Origin: Alteromonas portus
GTDB taxonomy: Bacteria; Pseudomonadota; Gammaproteobacteria; Enterobacterales; Alteromonadaceae
Reading direction: 5' to 3'
DNA: 64,000 nucleotides
Assembly (NCBI RefSeq): GCF_005117025.1
Contig: NZ_SWCO01000004.1
Location: 1-64,000, forward strand
This document shows, one piece after another, positions 38,260 through 47,455 of this stretch. The notes under the pieces are model-generated. The model saw only the letters and a list, made by a program, of their open reading frames with translations. It was not told the DNA's origin and ran no database searches. Within the stretch, counting starts at the first letter, position 1, and each line of letters starts with the position of its first letter. The translations under genes were made by a program, and so were the position numbers.

Positions 38260-38751
38260 TTATATAAAAACTGAATTCTAAGAATAAATTAATTTTTACG
38301 ATTAAGATTTTATTTAAAACGCTTGCATTCCGGATATTTTACGCTTGTAGAACGCTAAAAAGTTAGTTGTTACTAACATAAATTTCATGCCAGATTGAGT
38401 GCTCGAAATACCACCAGATATTGGGTTGCAATCAAGTCAAAACCTCACTATCTTGTGTTTAATTCAGCATGCGATCCCAATACTGATTTTCGGGATCAAA
38501 TAGATCTGCAGACCATCATTGGTGATGTCATTTATGGCTTGCAACGTTAACCTCGCTGAAAATACAAACGCAGTACAGAATTAAAAAAGCAGTCTCTACT
38601 TTATACTCTCAGTATCAGTCTAGGCCGCTTTAGTGTGTGTTGTTATCTGGCGTGAGCCAACTTCGATAACAACGCCACAATTAAAATTAAAAACGAAAAT
38701 GGGCTCAAGATAGCCCACGCATCAAGCGCTAACAGAAAAACGGCCAGTAAC
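38260..38751 (+). other. Long nrdA leader with several hairpins
   Basis: A non-coding stretch of about 490 bases separates the NrdR boxes from the nrdA start. Clear stems are GTTAGT-TGTT-ACTAAC (about 38362-38377), GATCCC/GGGATC (38473-38497), a large hairpin at 38634-38679 and GGGCT/AGCCC (38701-38716). No convincing open frame lies on the plus strand. The nrdA start has no obvious ribosome-binding site. Either the mRNA has a structured leader or a small RNA gene lies here; sequence alone cannot separate these. Confidence 0.55.
38634..38679 (+). other. Strong hairpin with GUGA tetraloop in the nrdA leader
   Basis: GTTGTTATC (38639-38647) pairs perfectly with GATAACAAC (38665-38673). The stem extends outward by a G-U and a G-C pair and, past a bulged C, by TGT/ACA. 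Inside, TGGC (38648-38651) pairs with GCCA (38656-38659), capped by GTGA, a GNRA-type tetraloop, leaving a 5-base bulge ACTTC. No T-run follows, so it is not a typical terminator. Confidence 0.6.
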
Positions 38752-41073
38752 ATGAACAACAACTTATTCGTCACCAAACGCAATGGTGAAAAAGAGTCCA
38801 TCGACTTAGAAAAAATCCACAAAGTCGTTACATGGGCAGCAAAAGGACTTAAAAACGTTTCTGTTTCACAAGTTGAAATCAAGGCACAAATTCAGTTCTA
38901 TGACGGCATTAATACCAGTGAGATCCACGAAACCCTGATCAAATCAGCGGCAGATTTAATCTCTACCGATGCGCCAGATTATCAATATCTCGCTGCGCGC
39001 TTGGCTATTTTCCACCTTCGCAAAAAAGCCTACGGCCAATTTGAGCCGCCAGCGCTACTTGAGCACGTAGGAAAGATGGTTGACATGGGCAAGTATGACA
39101 AGCACCTGCTTGAAGACTATACGCCTGAAGAATTTGCTGAAATGGACACGTACATTGACCATTGGCGCGACATGAACTTCAGCTATGCTGCAGTTAAGCA
39201 GCTTGAAGGCAAGTACCTGGTTCAAAACCGTGTTACTGGTGAAATTTACGAAAGTGCACAGTTCCTGTATATCTTAGTGGCTGCATGTCTTTTCGCAAAT
39301 TATGACAAAGCGACGCGTATGGACTATATTCGCCGCTTCTACGATGCCGCTTCAACGTTCAAGCTGTCACTACCAACACCAATCATGGCAGGTGTACGTA
39401 CGCCTACTCGCCAGTTTAGCTCGTGTGTACTTATCGAAACCGGCGACAGTTTAGATTCAATCAATGCAACGGCAAGTGCCATTGTTAAATACGTAAGCCA
39501 GCGTGCTGGTATCGGTGTAAACGCAGGCCGTATTCGCGCACTAGGTAGCCCTATTCGCGGCGGTGAAGCATTCCACACGGGCTGTATCCCATTTTATAAG
39601 TACTTCCAGACTGCAGTTAAAAGCTGTTCACAAGGTGGTGTTCGTGGTGGCGCTGCTACGCTGTTCTACCCTATTTGGCATATGGAAGTTGAATCACTGT
39701 TAGTGCTTAAGAACAACCGTGGTGTTGAAGAAAACCGTGTACGTCACCTAGATTACGGTGTTCAGTTTAACAAACTGATGTACCAGCGCATGATGAAAGA
39801 CGGCTATATCTCATTGTTTAGCCCATCTGACGTACCGGGTCTTTACGATGCATTCTTCGCCGACCAAGAGAAGTTTGAAGAGCTATACGTTAAATACGAA
39901 AACGACGACAGCATCCGTAAAAAGCAAATTAAAGCGATGGAGCTATTCAGCTTGTTCATGCAAGAGCGTGCAAGCACAGGTCGTATTTATCTTCAAAACG
40001 TTGACCACTGTAATACGCACAGTCCGTTTAACCCAGAAGTTGCGCCTGTACGTCAAAGCAACCTTTGCCTTGAAATTGCGTTGCCTACTAAGCCACTACA
40101 GCACGTAAACGACGAAAATGGTGAAATTGCACTATGTACGCTGTCAGCGTTTAACTTAGGTGCGATTAAGTCACTGGACGAGTTTGAAGAGCTATCTGAC
40201 CTTGCAGTACGTGCGCTAGATAACCTGCTTGATTACCAAGACTATCCTGTTCCTGCTGCGTATAACGCAACAATGGGGCGTCGTACATTGGGCGTTGGCG
40301 TTATTAACTTCGCTTACTACCTTGCTAAAAATGGCGTTAAATATTCTGATCACAGCGCGAACGGTCTAGTTCACCGCACGTTCGAAGCAATGCAGTATTA
40401 CCTACTTAAAGCGTCGAACAATCTTGCGAAAGAAAAAGGTGCGTGTCCTAAGTTCAACGAGACCACTTATTCTCAAGGCATCATGCCAATTGACAGCTAC
40501 AAGAAAGATCTTGATAGCGTATGTAACGAACCACTTCATTACGACTGGGATGCACTTCGCGAAGAAATAAAAACTCACGGTTTGCGTAACTCTACTCTGT
40601 CAGCGTTAATGCCATCAGAGACGTCTTCTCAGATTTCTAATGCAACAAACGGCATCGAGCCACCACGTGGCTTCATCAGCATTAAGTCGAGTAAAGATGG
40701 TGTTCTTAAGCAAGTTGTACCTGAGTACGAAACGCTAAGAGACCAATACGAGCTACTTTGGGATATTCCTTCAAACGATGGTTACCTACAACTTGTTGGT
40801 ATCATGCAGAAGTTTATCGACCAAACTATCTCAGCGAATACCAACTACGATCCAAGCCGTTACGAAGGTAACAAGGTACCAATGAAGCTTCTTCTTAAGG
40901 ACCTTCTTACTACGTATAAACTGGGTGTTAAAACACTTTACTATCATAACACTCGCGACGGCGCGTCAGACACATCTGCTCTCGATGCTAAAGCGAGCGA
41001 GCCTATGCCACGTCAAGAAGAAGTGGTTGTAGAGGAAGATGATGATTGTGCAGGTGGTGCGTGTAAGATATAG
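38752..41073 (+). CDS. nrdA: Ribonucleoside-diphosphate reductase class Ia, alpha subunit
   Basis: A 773-residue large subunit of the aerobic reductase. An N-terminal ATP-cone (about 5-95) provides the overall activity site. The catalytic barrel carries the conserved cysteines, including SSCVLIETGDSL and NLCLEIALPT. The C-terminal redox pair lies in CAGGAC at the very end. The start (NNNLFVTKRNGEKESIDL) matches E. coli NrdA (MNQNLLVTKRDG). It is first of nrdA-nrdB-yfaE. Confidence 0.98.
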   Translation: MNNNLFVTKRNGEKESIDLEKIHKVVTWAAKGLKNVSVSQVEIKAQIQFYDGINTSEIHETLIKSAADLISTDAPDYQYLAARLAIFHLRKKAYGQFEPPALLEHVGKMVDMGKYDKHLLEDYTPEEFAEMDTYIDHWRDMNFSYAAVKQLEGKYLVQNRVTGEIYESAQFLYILVAACLFANYDKATRMDYIRRFYDAASTFKLSLPTPIMAGVRTPTRQFSSCVLIETGDSLDSINATASAIVKYVSQRAGIGVNAGRIRALGSPIRGGEAFHTGCIPFYKYFQTAVKSCSQGGVRGGAATLFYPIWHMEVESLLVLKNNRGVEENRVRHLDYGVQFNKLMYQRMMKDGYISLFSPSDVPGLYDAFFADQEKFEELYVKYENDDSIRKKQIKAMELFSLFMQERASTGRIYLQNVDHCNTHSPFNPEVAPVRQSNLCLEIALPTKPLQHVNDENGEIALCTLSAFNLGAIKSLDEFEELSDLAVRALDNLLDYQDYPVPAAYNATMGRRTLGVGVINFAYYLAKNGVKYSDHSANGLVHRTFEAMQYYLLKASNNLAKEKGACPKFNETTYSQGIMPIDSYKKDLDSVCNEPLHYDWDALREEIKTHGLRNSTLSALMPSETSSQISNATNGIEPPRGFISIKSSKDGVLKQVVPEYETLRDQYELLWDIPSNDGYLQLVGIMQKFIDQTISANTNYDPSRYEGNKVPMKLLLKDLLTTYKLGVKTLYYHNTRDGASDTSALDAKASEPMPRQEEVVVEEDDDCAGGACKI

Positions 41074-41195
41074 AACACGCCCCCTGTTTAAATGGCAGAT
41101 GCGTAAAAGGAATTTTTTGCATTTGCCATTAATGTTTCGCAGCAAGAACACAAACAATAATACGCGTTAATCATTAAGTTTTTAGTTAGGCCATC

Positions 41196-42326
41196 ATGAA
41201 ATACACTACGTTTAATCAGCAAAGTACTAATCCATTGATCGAGCCGATGTTTTTCGGTAACCCCGTAAACGTTGCACGCTACGACCAGCAAAAGCATGCC
41301 ATTTTCGAAAAGCTTATTGAGAAGCAAATTAGCTTTTTTTGGCGCCCTGAAGAAGTTGACGTTTCTCGTGACCGTGTTGATTTTCAAAAATTAACCGATC
41401 CGGAAAAGCACATCTTTATTTCAAACCTTAAGTACCAAACTCTGTTAGATTCGGTACAAGGCCGTAGCCCGAACATTGCGTTCTTGCCTATTATCTCTCT
41501 ACCGGAATTAGAGACGTGGGTTGAAACATGGTCTTTCTTCGAGACTATTCACTCACGTTCATACACGCACATTTTGCGCAATCTGTTTTCTGATCCAAGC
41601 GAGATATTCGAAGATATCGTTGTAAACGATGAAATTAAGCGCCGTGCGGCTGACATTTCTAAATACTATGACGACCTTATTTTCGCGACTCAGCTTTGGC
41701 AGACTCAGGGTGAAGGTATTCATACCGTCAATGGCACTGCATACACAGTTAACATGTACGAGCTTAAGAAGAAGCTTTATCTGTGTATGAACTCGGTAAA
41801 TGCACTAGAAGCGATTCGTTTTTATGTATCTTTTGCCTGTACGTTTGCCTTTGCAGAACGTAAGTTGATGGAAGGTAACTCTAAGATTATTCGTTTGATT
41901 GCTCGAGATGAAAATCTGCATTTGTCATCAACACAGCACATTCTAAACTTGTGGGCTAAGGGTAAAGATGACCCAGAAATGGCGCAGATTGCAGAAGAAT
42001 GCAAAGACGAAGCCCGCGCGATCTTCATGAACGCCGTTGAGCAAGAAAAGCAATGGGCTGATTACCTGTTCCAAAACGGCTCTATGATTGGTTTAAACAA
42101 AGAAATTCTTTGCCAATACGTTGAGTACATTGCGAATCAACGTATGTCAGCGATTGGTCTAGATACGCCATTCGAGATAAGCAGTAACCCACTTCCATGG
42201 ATGAACAACTACTTAAATTCAGACAATGTGCAAGTGGCGCCACAAGAATCTGAAATAAGTTCTTATCTTGTTGGGCAGATAGATTCTGCTGTGAGCGAAG
42301 ACGATTTTGCTGATTTTGAGCTGTAA
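41196..42326 (+). CDS. nrdB: Ribonucleoside-diphosphate reductase class Ia, beta subunit
   Basis: A 376-residue small subunit holding the diferric-tyrosyl radical cofactor. The radical tyrosine is Y123 (HSRSYTHI), equivalent to Y122 of E. coli. Iron ligands occur around [15 protein letters not shown] and [10 protein letters not shown]. The C-terminal tail ([11 protein letters not shown]) is the kind that docks to NrdA. It lies 122 bases after nrdA. Confidence 0.98.
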   Translation: MKYTTFNQQSTNPLIEPMFFGNPVNVARYDQQKHAIFEKLIEKQISFFWRPEEVDVSRDRVDFQKLTDPEKHIFISNLKYQTLLDSVQGRSPNIAFLPIISLPELETWVETWSFFETIHSRSYTHILRNLFSDPSEIFEDIVVNDEIKRRAADISKYYDDLIFATQLWQTQGEGIHTVNGTAYTVNMYELKKKLYLCMNSVNALEAIRFYVSFACTFAFAERKLMEGNSKIIRLIARDENLHLSSTQHILNLWAKGKDDPEMAQIAEECKDEARAIFMNAVEQEKQWADYLFQNGSMIGLNKEILCQYVEYIANQRMSAIGLDTPFEISSNPLPWMNNYLNSDNVQVAPQESEISSYLVGQIDSAVSEDDFADFEL

Positions 42327-42338
42327 ACCCACAGCTTA

Positions 42339-42611
42339 ATGAGCAGTAACGATAAATCACTCCGCATCGACGTTGTCGATGTGGGGACGATTATTGCCCC
42401 CTCCGATACTACTATTCTAAACGCCCTTGAGTCGAAAGGCGTCCACATTCACTACCATTGCCGTGAAGGGTTCTGCGGTGCTTGCCGCACAAAGCTGATT
42501 GAAGGTGAAGTCGAATACACCACCGATCCCCTAGCCTTCATTGACGACGACGAAATTCTTCCGTGTTGTTGTGTGGCTAAATGCCCGCTAAAAATAAAAG
42601 TGCCGCTTTAG
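42339..42611 (+). CDS. yfaE: YfaE, 2Fe-2S ferredoxin for NrdB maintenance
   Basis: A 90-residue ferredoxin with the cluster motif C-x4-C-x2-C in CREGFCGAC and a fourth cysteine in LPCCCVAKC. In E. coli YfaE supplies electrons to assemble and repair the diferric-tyrosyl cofactor of NrdB. The gap to nrdB is 12 bases and the order nrdA-nrdB-yfaE is conserved. Confidence 0.95.
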   Translation: MSSNDKSLRIDVVDVGTIIAPSDTTILNALESKGVHIHYHCREGFCGACRTKLIEGEVEYTTDPLAFIDDDEILPCCCVAKCPLKIKVPL

Positions 42612-42720
42612 ATTGTTAGCATGTTGATTTAAAAGTCTGCGTAAATCTGGTCGCATATTCTCATGGCTTTTTGTTTTTATCATTACGAGCGGAAAAGACA
42701 CAAAGCGTCACTATTTCGTA

Positions 42721-42963
42721 TTAAAGCACTTTCTCGATGGCGTACAGCTCTTCATCAATAATCTGTAGTCGCGATGCAACAACAGCCCTTGCGTCATTTA
42801 CACCTTTGTTATAAAACGACGCGCCCATTTCCTTACTAATAAAATCAAGAAGAAACTCTCCGTCAAATTGGCCAAGTTCCACGTTTAACTCATTATCAAA
42901 ATATCGTTGCAGTTTAGCGACTAACGCTTCTTTTTCTTCACGGGTAAATGCGATATCACTCAT
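42721..42963 (-). CDS. DUF2164 family protein
   Basis: An 80-residue soluble, mostly helical protein resembling DUF2164. Visible features are FTREEKEALVAKLQRYFD, FDGEFLLDFISKEMG and a C-terminal helix with DARAVVASRLQIIDEELY. No function is known. It is a single gene convergent with yfaE. Confidence 0.8.
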   Translation of the reverse strand: MSDIAFTREEKEALVAKLQRYFDNELNVELGQFDGEFLLDFISKEMGASFYNKGVNDARAVVASRLQIIDEELYAIEKVL

Positions 42964-43297
42964 ATTCTTCCTTTTTTATCACGTCTTAAATATTGTATTT
43001 TTCACTTTTGCCAGCCGGCTAAATTCCAGCCTCTCAGCAATTAATGGCACATTAACGTTGGTATGCTTTTCACCATAGTTTTAAATATTTTCAGTGCATC
43101 AAGTTTCCACCTGGTATGGTTTTCGCAAACTTCACTTTGAACGCAATGCTTACTTACTAGTTTTCAGTAACAAGCATTCCAAATGCAAAGTCTAACGGCA
43201 CTCGCGCTAAAAGCGCTTCCACACGAGTTTGCACATACTGTTTTGAATAACTACTTCAAAGTGATGTAGCGATTTCACGCAATTTGTGAGGTTAACA
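42964..43297. other. Gap with no recognised feature
   Basis: A 334-base divergent region between the DUF2164 gene and the RcnB-like gene. It must contain both promoters. I see no repeat, RNA gene or clear hairpin. Confidence 0.5.
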
Positions 43298-43612
43298 ATG
43301 AAAATTTTACCTATTATCGGTATCACAGCGGCGATTGCGCTTAATAGCTTACCTGCTAGCGCCGACTCTAGTAACCCCCATAAAGGTAAATCACTCCCAC
43401 CGGGCATAGAGAAAAAGTATGAAAAGACAGGCGAGCTGCCTCCAGGATGGCAAAAAAAGCTATCCGTTGGAAAACAATTAGATCATGATATTTATGACCA
43501 TGCTCGAGTCATTGTGCCCTTGGGAAAAGACGGTTTGGTTACAGTACGTATTGAAAACAAAGTTATACGGCTTATCCAAGCTACAAGGGAAATTGTAGAG
43601 ATTTTGGATTAA
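43298..43612 (+). CDS. RcnB/CigR-like periplasmic protein
   Basis: A 104-residue secreted protein. The signal peptide ends near SLPASA-DS. The mature part has the paired motifs KSLPPGIEKKYEKTGELPPG and a C-terminal VIVPLGKDGLVTVRIENKVIRL, typical of the RcnB/CigR family of small periplasmic proteins, some of which affect nickel/cobalt homeostasis. The ATG at 43298 follows GAGG by 7 bases; the longer frame from 43286 is rejected. Confidence 0.75.
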   Translation: MKILPIIGITAAIALNSLPASADSSNPHKGKSLPPGIEKKYEKTGELPPGWQKKLSVGKQLDHDIYDHARVIVPLGKDGLVTVRIENKVIRLIQATREIVEILD

Positions 43613-43632
43613 TCCTGCCTGTATCTGAATGA

Positions 43633-43652
43633 GTGCTCCATATACGGAGCGC
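43633..43652 (+). terminator. Possible weak terminator
   Basis: GTGCTCC (43633-43639) pairs with GGAGCGC (43646-43652), including one G-U pair. The tail TTAGCTCACTTTTACTT is only moderately T-rich. It is 20 bases past the RcnB-like stop codon. Confidence 0.4.
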
Positions 43653-43909
43653 TTAGCTCACTTTTACTTATAGCTTACTATCAACATTTGAAAATTGACT
43701 TACCCTGCTTCGCTATTAGTATCGTATTCCAATTACCGTCTTTTAAGCTTGGCAGTGATTATGCCAATCCTGCAAGTTACCACGCAGGGTGTACGAGGGT
43801 TTGTTGATGTTTACTACACGCTTTTGCTGCGGTCTGTGTAGCATCTAGGCGGAGCGAATGTTTAACGTACTAACAGCCCTAATTACAATAAAGAAATCAG
43901 GAACAACAA

Positions 43910-45007
43910 ATGGCAGCTAACGCACTATTTCAACCTTATACACAAGGTAACCTCTCATTAAACAACCGTATTGTTATGGCGCCCATGACTCGCCAGTTCT
44001 CCCCAAACGGAATTCCTACCTCTAATGTAGCCGCTTACTACAAACGTCGCGCTCAAGGTGGAACAGGTTTAATTATCACGGAGGGAACCACAGTCAATGA
44101 CAACGTCGCCACAATGGATGCTAATATTCCTCAATTTCACGGAGACGAGGCCTTGGCCGCTTGGGCAAACGTGGTAAATGAGGTGCACAGTGTCGGCGGG
44201 AAAATAATGCCTCAGTTGTGGCATGTGGGTATGGCACGCGTTGCGGAAAAAGCGCCCTACCCTGAACTTCCAAGCGCGGGCCCCTCAGGGCTGTTCAAAC
44301 CTGGTAAAAAGGGTGCTGAACCAATGACAGTTGAACATATCGAATCTGTGATCTCTGCCTTTGCTCAAGCGGCAGCGGATGCCAAGACCATCGGCATGGA
44401 TGGAATAGAGATCCACGGAGCACATGGTTATTTAATTGACCAGTTTTTCTGGGAAGGCACTAATCAGCGTAGCGATAGTTGGGGTGGAAGTATGGAAAAC
44501 CGCGGTCGTTTCGCGGTAGAAATAATTAAAGCCATTCGCGCTGCAACTGGTCCCGACTTCCCTATCGTTCTGCGCTACTCACAATGGAAACAACAAGACT
44601 ACACCGCTCGATTAGCACACACACCTCAGGAGTTAGAGCAGTTCTTACTTCCTTTAAGTGAAGCCGGAGTCGATGTTTTTCATTGTTCTCAACGCCGTTA
44701 CTGGGAGAGTGAATTTGAAGGCAGTGAACTAAACCTTGCAGGCTGGACTAAGAAGATAACAGGAAAACCTACGATTACCGTGGGTTCCGTTGGTCTTAAT
44801 GACGACTTCTTTGGCGCATTTAAGGGCCAGGACTCTGCCACCCGTTCTGTCGACGATTTACTTGAAAGATTAGATGCAGGTGAATTCGATCTGGTTGCAG
44901 TAGGAAGAGCACTATTACAAGATCCGAACTGGGCCAATAAAATAAAAGAAAACCGAACTGAAGAACTGGAACAGTATTCTGGAAAAGCGCTAGCTACTCT
45001 TTCTTAA
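43910..45007 (+). CDS. Old yellow enzyme family oxidoreductase
   Basis: A 365-residue FMN-dependent TIM-barrel flavoprotein of the NADH:flavin oxidoreductase / old yellow enzyme family, which reduces activated alkenes. It shows MAPMTRQFSPNGIP at the FMN site, HGAHGYLIDQFFWEGTNQRSD in the active-site region, and VAVGRALLQDPNW in the phosphate-binding end. The substrate cannot be inferred. It is single, with its start at 43910. Confidence 0.92.
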   Translation: MAANALFQPYTQGNLSLNNRIVMAPMTRQFSPNGIPTSNVAAYYKRRAQGGTGLIITEGTTVNDNVATMDANIPQFHGDEALAAWANVVNEVHSVGGKIMPQLWHVGMARVAEKAPYPELPSAGPSGLFKPGKKGAEPMTVEHIESVISAFAQAAADAKTIGMDGIEIHGAHGYLIDQFFWEGTNQRSDSWGGSMENRGRFAVEIIKAIRAATGPDFPIVLRYSQWKQQDYTARLAHTPQELEQFLLPLSEAGVDVFHCSQRRYWESEFEGSELNLAGWTKKITGKPTITVGSVGLNDDFFGAFKGQDSATRSVDDLLERLDAGEFDLVAVGRALLQDPNWANKIKENRTEELEQYSGKALATLS

Positions 45008-45055
45008 GCGCAATTAGAATAAACGTAACTACTCACTTAAAACTAGCGCTACGCG

Positions 45056-47392
45056 CTAGTTTTCTTTCAAATATGTTTCAAAGTCACAGATGTGCATTGG
45101 CTTAGCAATCAGATATCCCTGCGCGTAGTCACATCCCATAGCGTTTAAAATATCAAACTGCTCTTGTGTTTCTACACCCTCGGCTACCACGCCGATACCC
45201 AGTTTTTTAGCCATAACAATTATCGCTTCGCATAATACTTTGTCGTTGCTTACATCAGTCATAGAGTTTACGAAGCTCTTGTCTATTTTTATGTAATCGG
45301 TAGGAAATTTTTTAAGGTAAGAAATCGAAGAAAAACCAGTACCAAAATCATCTAAGGCAATATCTACGCCCGCCTGCCTGAATTGGAAAAGCTTCCTAGA
45401 AACGTCTGCGTCAGCTTCCATGAGTAAGTTTTCAGTCACTTCAAGTAATATAGAGCGCGCACTGAGCCCCTTATCAAGTAGCAGCGATAACCATTCAGTG
45501 ATGTTAGATTCCTGATTAAAATAATGGCTTGGGGACGTGTTGATACTTATCTGAACATCCTTGCTAAGTGAGATTCGCCATTGCTTAATCCGTTTAGTGA
45601 CTTCCTCGAAAACCCAGTTACTTATTTCGATAATTAGGCCTGATTCTTCAGCAAGAGGGATGAAATCATCTGGCGGTATTCGCCCTTTTTGAGGGTGCTG
45701 CCAGCGAAGCAAAGCTTCAGCTTTTAACTCTTTGGTACCGTTGAAGCACACAATGGGCTGGTACTCGAGGAACAGCTCGTTATTTTTTACGGCATAACGT
45801 AGGTCATTTAGTAAGGAAATTCTCTTAATTGCTGCTTTTTGCATGTCATGCGTAAAGTAATGGTAGCTATTTTTCCCCTGGGCTTTTGCACCATACATAG
45901 CCTGATCAGCATTTTTTAACAGCTCTTTCACGTTGGTTGCATCATCGGGATAAAGAGTGATCCCCATGCTCGCACTCGTGTGTACGCGCTCAAATTCTAA
46001 CGTGAAAGGCTTTACAATTTCGGATAAGAGTTTGTGAACCACATTTTCTATTGAACTAAGTCCGCAAATACCATTTAGAATAATAACGAATTCATCGCCA
46101 CCTAATCTTGATACGGTATCATCGGCCCGTAAACATTGGGTTATTCGCTTTGCAGACTCTACTAAAAGTTGGTCGCCTACATCGTGCCCTAGTGTGTCGT
46201 TAACATCTTTGAAATTGTCTAAGTCTAGAAATACAACAGCAACCTTTTCGTTCTCCCTATCAGCGGTTTTCATCGCCAATTGCAAGTGATCGAGCATTAA
46301 ATTTCGGTTGGGTAAGCCTGTTAAAGCATCGAAGTTGGCCTGTCTCCATATCAGTCTGTTAGCCAATTCTCTTTCTATAGCAATGCTCGCGATATGCGCA
46401 AATTGCCTTATTAACACTTTTTCTTCTGCTGTAGGTATCGCCCTTTCGCGGTGATAAATAGCAAAAGTACCAATAGCTTCGCCATTCGCTCCTTGTATAG
46501 GTTGCGACCAGCACGCAGCTACACCCGCCGATGCCGCCACGCCTTTCCAAGAAGACCAGAATGGATGAGTACTGATATCCTCAACGATAGTAGGTTCGTT
46601 CGTTGCCGCTGTGTTACCACACGAGCCAACACCTTCACCAATTTCTACTCCGTCAATGGCGTCATTATAAAAGTCAGGCAAAGATGGCGCGGCACCTTTT
46701 TTAAGCTTTCCGTTCTCAAGCAGCAAAATACTGCAAATTTGTTCTTTGTATTCAGCTTCAATTGCATAAACAATGTCATGCAGAACAGTGTGTAAAGATT
46801 CTGCATTTACCACTTTTTCCAAAATAGCACTTCGCACGCGAGTTATTTTTTGTGTTTGCGCTAACTTAAATTGATATTCCTCTAACTGATCGGAAAGGTC
46901 GTTATAGTCCTTTTTGTTAAGTTCGTTCTCGACTAACTCACCAAACCCTTTCAATTGTTGAATTTGAGACGCACTAAACTGCATGGGCTTATCGTCAAGG
47001 ACACACAGCGTTCCTACCGCATGGCCTTCAAACACAAGCTGTACTCCAGCATAAAAACGAAAATGTGATCCCCCATTCACGTGAGGATTATCTCTGAAGC
47101 GCTCGTCTTCCAACATATCGGGTATGACTAAAGGGTCTTGCTGTGCAATGGTGTGAACGCACAAGGCTTCGTGCTTGGGTGTTTCGGTAATATCGATGTT
47201 CCACGATGACTTAAACCATTGACGACGCTCTTCAACAAACGAAATAAATGCAAATTTACAATTGAAAGCTCGGCACGCTAACTGAGTAATTCGGTCAAAA
47301 CGTGCTTCAACCGGGGTATCTGCTATGCCCAGCCTTTCTAATGCACTTAGCCGCTCACGTTCATTAGTTATTCCCTGAAACTTACTCACCAT
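45056..47392 (-). CDS. GAF-GAF-GGDEF-EAL cyclic-di-GMP enzyme
   Basis: A 778-residue cytoplasmic protein with an N-terminal GAF domain (about 20-160), a short coiled coil, a second GAF (about 185-340), a GGDEF cyclase domain (SRLGGDEFVIIL, intact, with inhibitory-site RADD five residues before) and an EAL phosphodiesterase domain (KAEALLRWQ, intact; DDFGTGFSS). Both catalytic motifs look functional, so the direction of activity is uncertain. I choose the ATG ending at 47392, directly behind AGGAGG; the frame continues to 47410. A second cyclase gene lies just upstream on the same strand. Confidence 0.92.
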   Translation of the reverse strand: MVSKFQGITNERERLSALERLGIADTPVEARFDRITQLACRAFNCKFAFISFVEERRQWFKSSWNIDITETPKHEALCVHTIAQQDPLVIPDMLEDERFRDNPHVNGGSHFRFYAGVQLVFEGHAVGTLCVLDDKPMQFSASQIQQLKGFGELVENELNKKDYNDLSDQLEEYQFKLAQTQKITRVRSAILEKVVNAESLHTVLHDIVYAIEAEYKEQICSILLLENGKLKKGAAPSLPDFYNDAIDGVEIGEGVGSCGNTAATNEPTIVEDISTHPFWSSWKGVAASAGVAACWSQPIQGANGEAIGTFAIYHRERAIPTAEEKVLIRQFAHIASIAIERELANRLIWRQANFDALTGLPNRNLMLDHLQLAMKTADRENEKVAVVFLDLDNFKDVNDTLGHDVGDQLLVESAKRITQCLRADDTVSRLGGDEFVIILNGICGLSSIENVVHKLLSEIVKPFTLEFERVHTSASMGITLYPDDATNVKELLKNADQAMYGAKAQGKNSYHYFTHDMQKAAIKRISLLNDLRYAVKNNELFLEYQPIVCFNGTKELKAEALLRWQHPQKGRIPPDDFIPLAEESGLIIEISNWVFEEVTKRIKQWRISLSKDVQISINTSPSHYFNQESNITEWLSLLLDKGLSARSILLEVTENLLMEADADVSRKLFQFRQAGVDIALDDFGTGFSSISYLKKFPTDYIKIDKSFVNSMTDVSNDKVLCEAIIVMAKKLGIGVVAEGVETQEQFDILNAMGCDYAQGYLIAKPMHICDFETYLKEN

Positions 47393-47455
47393 CGCCTCCT
47401 GACTACACAAAAACTAGAACGCAAATTAAGTTTCTCCATTTACAAAAAAGGGTCG

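Noticed and set aside
38321-38351. Possible nrdA-proximal promoter TTGCAT with a poor -10 box
   Set aside because: The -35 box is fair, but the -10 (TGTAGA) matches only half the consensus, so I did not annotate it.
38643-38882. 79-codon hydrophobic minus-strand frame
   Set aside because: It overlaps the start of nrdA; its hydrophobic part is the complement of the structured leader and nrdA start.
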